DNA of 14,671 nt, from positions 1 through 14,671 of the forward strand of contig CAIVDX010000664.1 in the NCBI GenBank assembly GCA_903904805.1, given 5' to 3'. The position numbers and the translations under genes were made by a program. The stretch's first letter is position 1; every line of letters begins with the position of its first letter. Source of the stretch: an uncultured Rhodospirillales bacterium. Its GTDB lineage: Bacteria; Pseudomonadota; Alphaproteobacteria; Acetobacterales; Acetobacteraceae. The notes under the pieces are model-generated. The model did not search any database. It was given only the letters and a program-made list of their open reading frames with translations, and was not told where the DNA came from. Shown here in pieces: positions 13,192 to 14,671 of this stretch.

Positions 13192-14058
13192 TCAGTCGCC
13201 GAACACCACGGTCTTGTGGCCGTTGATGATCACCCGGTCCTCCAGATGATAGCGCACGCCGCGCGCCAGCACGCGCCGCTCGATGTCGCGGCCTTTGCGC
13301 ACCAGATCTTCCGGTGTGTCACGATGGGTGATGCGCTCGACATCCTGCTCGATGATCGGCCCCTCATCGAGATCTGGCGTGACATAATGCGCCGTGGCCC
13401 CGATCAGCTTCACGCCGCGGGCATGCGCCTGATGATACGGGCGCGCGCCCTTGAAGCCAGGCAGGAAGGAATGGTGGATGTTGATGCATCGACCGGCGAG
13501 GCGCGAGGAGAGATCGTCCGACAGGATCTGCATATAGCGCGCGAGCACCACCAGATCGGCCTGGGTCGCCTCGATCAGGTCGAGCAGCTTCGCCTCGGCG
13601 GCGGGCTTGTCCCCCTTGATCACCGGAATATGGTGGAACGGGATGCTGCCGAGATTGATGCTGTCGAGGCTTTCGCGCGGATGGTTCGACACGATGGCCA
13701 CTGGATCCATCGGCAGCTCATCGATTTTCCAGCGATAGAGCAGGTCTTCCAGGCAATGATGGAAGGCCGAGACCATCAGCAGCACGCGGCGACGCGCGCT
13801 GCGGCGACGCATTGTCCAGCTCATGTCGAACGCGCGCGCGATGGCGCCGAACTCCTCGCCGATCGAGCCGAGATCGGTGCCGCCATCGGTGCGGTTGAAC
13901 ACCACGCGCATAAAGAATTTTCCGGTCTCGGCGGCGTCATATTGCTGCGCATCGGAGATGTTGCCGCCCTGGCGGAACAGATAGTTCGACACCGCGGCAA
14001 CGATACCCGGGCGGTTGGGGCAGGAGAGGGTGAGGATGAAATGTTCGCTGTTGGGCAT
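13192..14058 (-). CDS. purU: Formyltetrahydrofolate deformylase
   Basis: A 288-residue enzyme hydrolysing 10-formyltetrahydrofolate to formate and tetrahydrofolate, balancing the one-carbon pool and supplying formate. It has an N-terminal ACT domain (about residues 5-85, LTLSCPNRPGIVAAVSNYLF) and a C-terminal formyltransferase domain. The catalytic triad is Asn193 and His195 (INIHHSFLPGF) and Asp231 (LDEGPII), with the same 38-residue Asn-Asp spacing as PurN. RYMQILSDDL and GARPYHQAHARG are also diagnostic. The ATG at 14058 is chosen because AAGGA (complement of 14067-14071) lies eight bases upstream and the ACT domain starts directly after it; an in-frame start at 14130 would add unconserved residues. 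A basic stretch RRRSARRR joins the two domains. Confidence 0.95.
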   Translation of the reverse strand: MPNSEHFILTLSCPNRPGIVAAVSNYLFRQGGNISDAQQYDAAETGKFFMRVVFNRTDGGTDLGSIGEEFGAIARAFDMSWTMRRRSARRRVLLMVSAFHHCLEDLLYRWKIDELPMDPVAIVSNHPRESLDSINLGSIPFHHIPVIKGDKPAAEAKLLDLIEATQADLVVLARYMQILSDDLSSRLAGRCINIHHSFLPGFKGARPYHQAHARGVKLIGATAHYVTPDLDEGPIIEQDVERITHRDTPEDLVRKGRDIERRVLARGVRYHLEDRVIINGHKTVVFGD

Positions 14059-14140
14059 CGGCTCGGTCCTTGTGGCGCGCCGAACCATAGGAGCGAACGG
14101 CCGGGTGGTAAAATCGGACCGGCCATTCACCCCGCGCGGA

Positions 14141-14158
14141 GCGGGCCTGGCGGCCCGC
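14141..14158. terminator. Short GC hairpin after the ABC binding-protein gene
   Basis: GCGGGCC (14141-14147) pairs with GGCCCGC (14152-14158) around a 4-base loop, two bases past the minus-strand stop at 14161. It could act as a 3'-end hairpin for that gene. No T-run follows on the minus strand, so Rho-independent termination is doubtful. The rest of the 102-base gap to purU shows only the purU ribosome binding site. Confidence 0.4.
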
Positions 14159-14160
14159 GC

Positions 14161-14671
14161 CTACTCGATCTTGATGCCGTCCTTGGCCAGCGCGGCGGCG
14201 GTGCCGGCGGAGGCCTTGGCACCCATCTCCGCCTTCATCTGGCGCGCCATTTTCAACGGGCCGAGATTGACCATGCCGGCAGGGTCGAAACCAGGCTTCA
14301 TCTGGCCGCCGGCACCCAACGCGCCAGCGAGCCAGCGCAACTTCTCCATTGGCGGTTCGAAGGTGAGGTCGAGCACGTCCAGCCGGATCGGGTTGTCATA
14401 GCCCGCGATGGGCTCGGGCGCGTCGGCCGGCGCATGGATGATCAGCCGGGTCAGCGCGATGGTGGGCTCGCGATGGGCGATCGACCATTCATACGCCGCC
14501 ATTTCTGCCGCCAGGAAGCGGGCAACACGGTCGGGGTGAGCGCTGACGGTGGCTCCCGGCACAAAATAGCACCGATTGGGCGAAAGCGGCGTGACTTCCT
14601 CGGAATTCGCCACCGCGTGCAGCCCCATCCGCCCGGCGCGGACCTCATATTCGGCGGGCGTGGCGGTGCCG
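14161..14671 (-). CDS. ABC transporter substrate-binding protein, NMT1/THI5-like (C-terminal part)
   Basis: The minus-strand frame is open from the right edge to a TAG at 14161, giving the last 169 or so residues of a larger protein. It resembles periplasmic binding proteins of the NMT1/THI5, SsuA/TauA type that import thiamine precursors, sulfonates, nitrate or related small molecules. Visible are an EYEVRAGRMG stretch at the window edge, VANSEEVTPLSPNRCYFVPG, and the helical VSAHPDRVARFLAAEMAAYEW segment typical of the second lobe ('a.p..v..f..A...a..w'), then PGFDPAGMVNLGPLKMARQM near the end. The ATG at 14628 is internal, because the frame continues through it to the edge with family-like sequence. 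The signal peptide, permease and ATPase would lie beyond the window. The ligand cannot be told. Confidence 0.75.
   Translation of the reverse strand, partial: GTATPAEYEVRAGRMGLHAVANSEEVTPLSPNRCYFVPGATVSAHPDRVARFLAAEMAAYEWSIAHREPTIALTRLIIHAPADAPEPIAGYDNPIRLDVLDLTFEPPMEKLRWLAGALGAGGQMKPGFDPAGMVNLGPLKMARQMKAEMGAKASAGTAAALAKDGIKIE

Noticed and set aside
12162..13226. A 354-codon plus-strand open frame
   Set aside because: It is antisense to the glycosyltransferase; the product is Gly/Ala/Arg-rich without domains.
14451..14648. A 65-codon minus-strand frame at the right edge
   Set aside because: It overlaps the better-supported binding-protein frame and has no family similarity.
1..14671. CRISPR arrays, tRNA or rRNA genes, insertion sequences, attachment sites or riboswitches
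   Set aside because: I looked for spaced direct repeats, tRNA-like cloverleaf ends, transposase motifs and conserved leader structures and found none that I could support.

Overview
The window is a GC-rich stretch of bacterial chromosome with compact, operonic, intron-free genes. Gene content and protein style (DUF1045 beside phnM, a YwrD-type gamma-glutamyltransferase, a GMC oxidoreductase, NMT1-like binding protein) suggest an alphaproteobacterium, perhaps in or near the Acetobacterales/Rhodospirillales; that placement is inference. No tRNA, rRNA, CRISPR array, transposase or phage gene was seen. No gene-free gap exceeds about 180 bases.

The left edge is different. About the first 120-180 bases are AT-rich and read, on the minus strand without a stop, as a piece of a eukaryotic axonemal-type dynein heavy chain. 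Bacteria have no dynein. The likeliest explanation is a chimeric join between host or environmental eukaryotic DNA and a bacterial contig, so the sequence left of roughly position 200 should not be treated as bacterial.

Layout from left to right. Positions 237-1786 hold a divergent pair: a NIPSNAP-family protein (-) and a Gfo/Idh/MocA dehydrogenase resembling phthalate cis-dihydrodiol dehydrogenases (+). Positions 1764-2252 (-) encode xanthine phosphoribosyltransferase. Positions 2355-5583 (+) hold a two-gene unit: a YwrD-type gamma-glutamyltransferase and a GMC flavoprotein. Positions 5580-6253 (-) hold a translationally coupled pair: a stand-alone Lrp/AsnC ligand-binding (RAM) domain and a small exported DUF4431-like protein. 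Positions 6367-8761 are phosphonate-related: phnN (+) converging on DUF1045 and phnM (-), with no C-P lyase core genes in the window.

Positions 8942-11904 (+) are a complete four-gene operon, hddA-gmhA-hddC-gmhB, for GDP-D-glycero-alpha-D-manno-heptose, the activated heptose used in surface glycans. A GT-B type glycosyltransferase (11949-13136, -) converges on it and may use this or a related sugar. Positions 13192-14058 (-) encode formyltetrahydrofolate deformylase PurU. The right edge (14161-14671, -) is the C-terminal part of an NMT1/THI5-like ABC transporter binding protein that runs off the window.

The main points for a second look are the dynein junction, a GmhB that has lost most zinc ligands, the detached phnN/DUF1045/phnM group, a perfect 14-bp-stem hairpin in a divergent promoter region, and the coupled RAM/DUF4431 pair. 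I did not find a clearly new multi-gene system.
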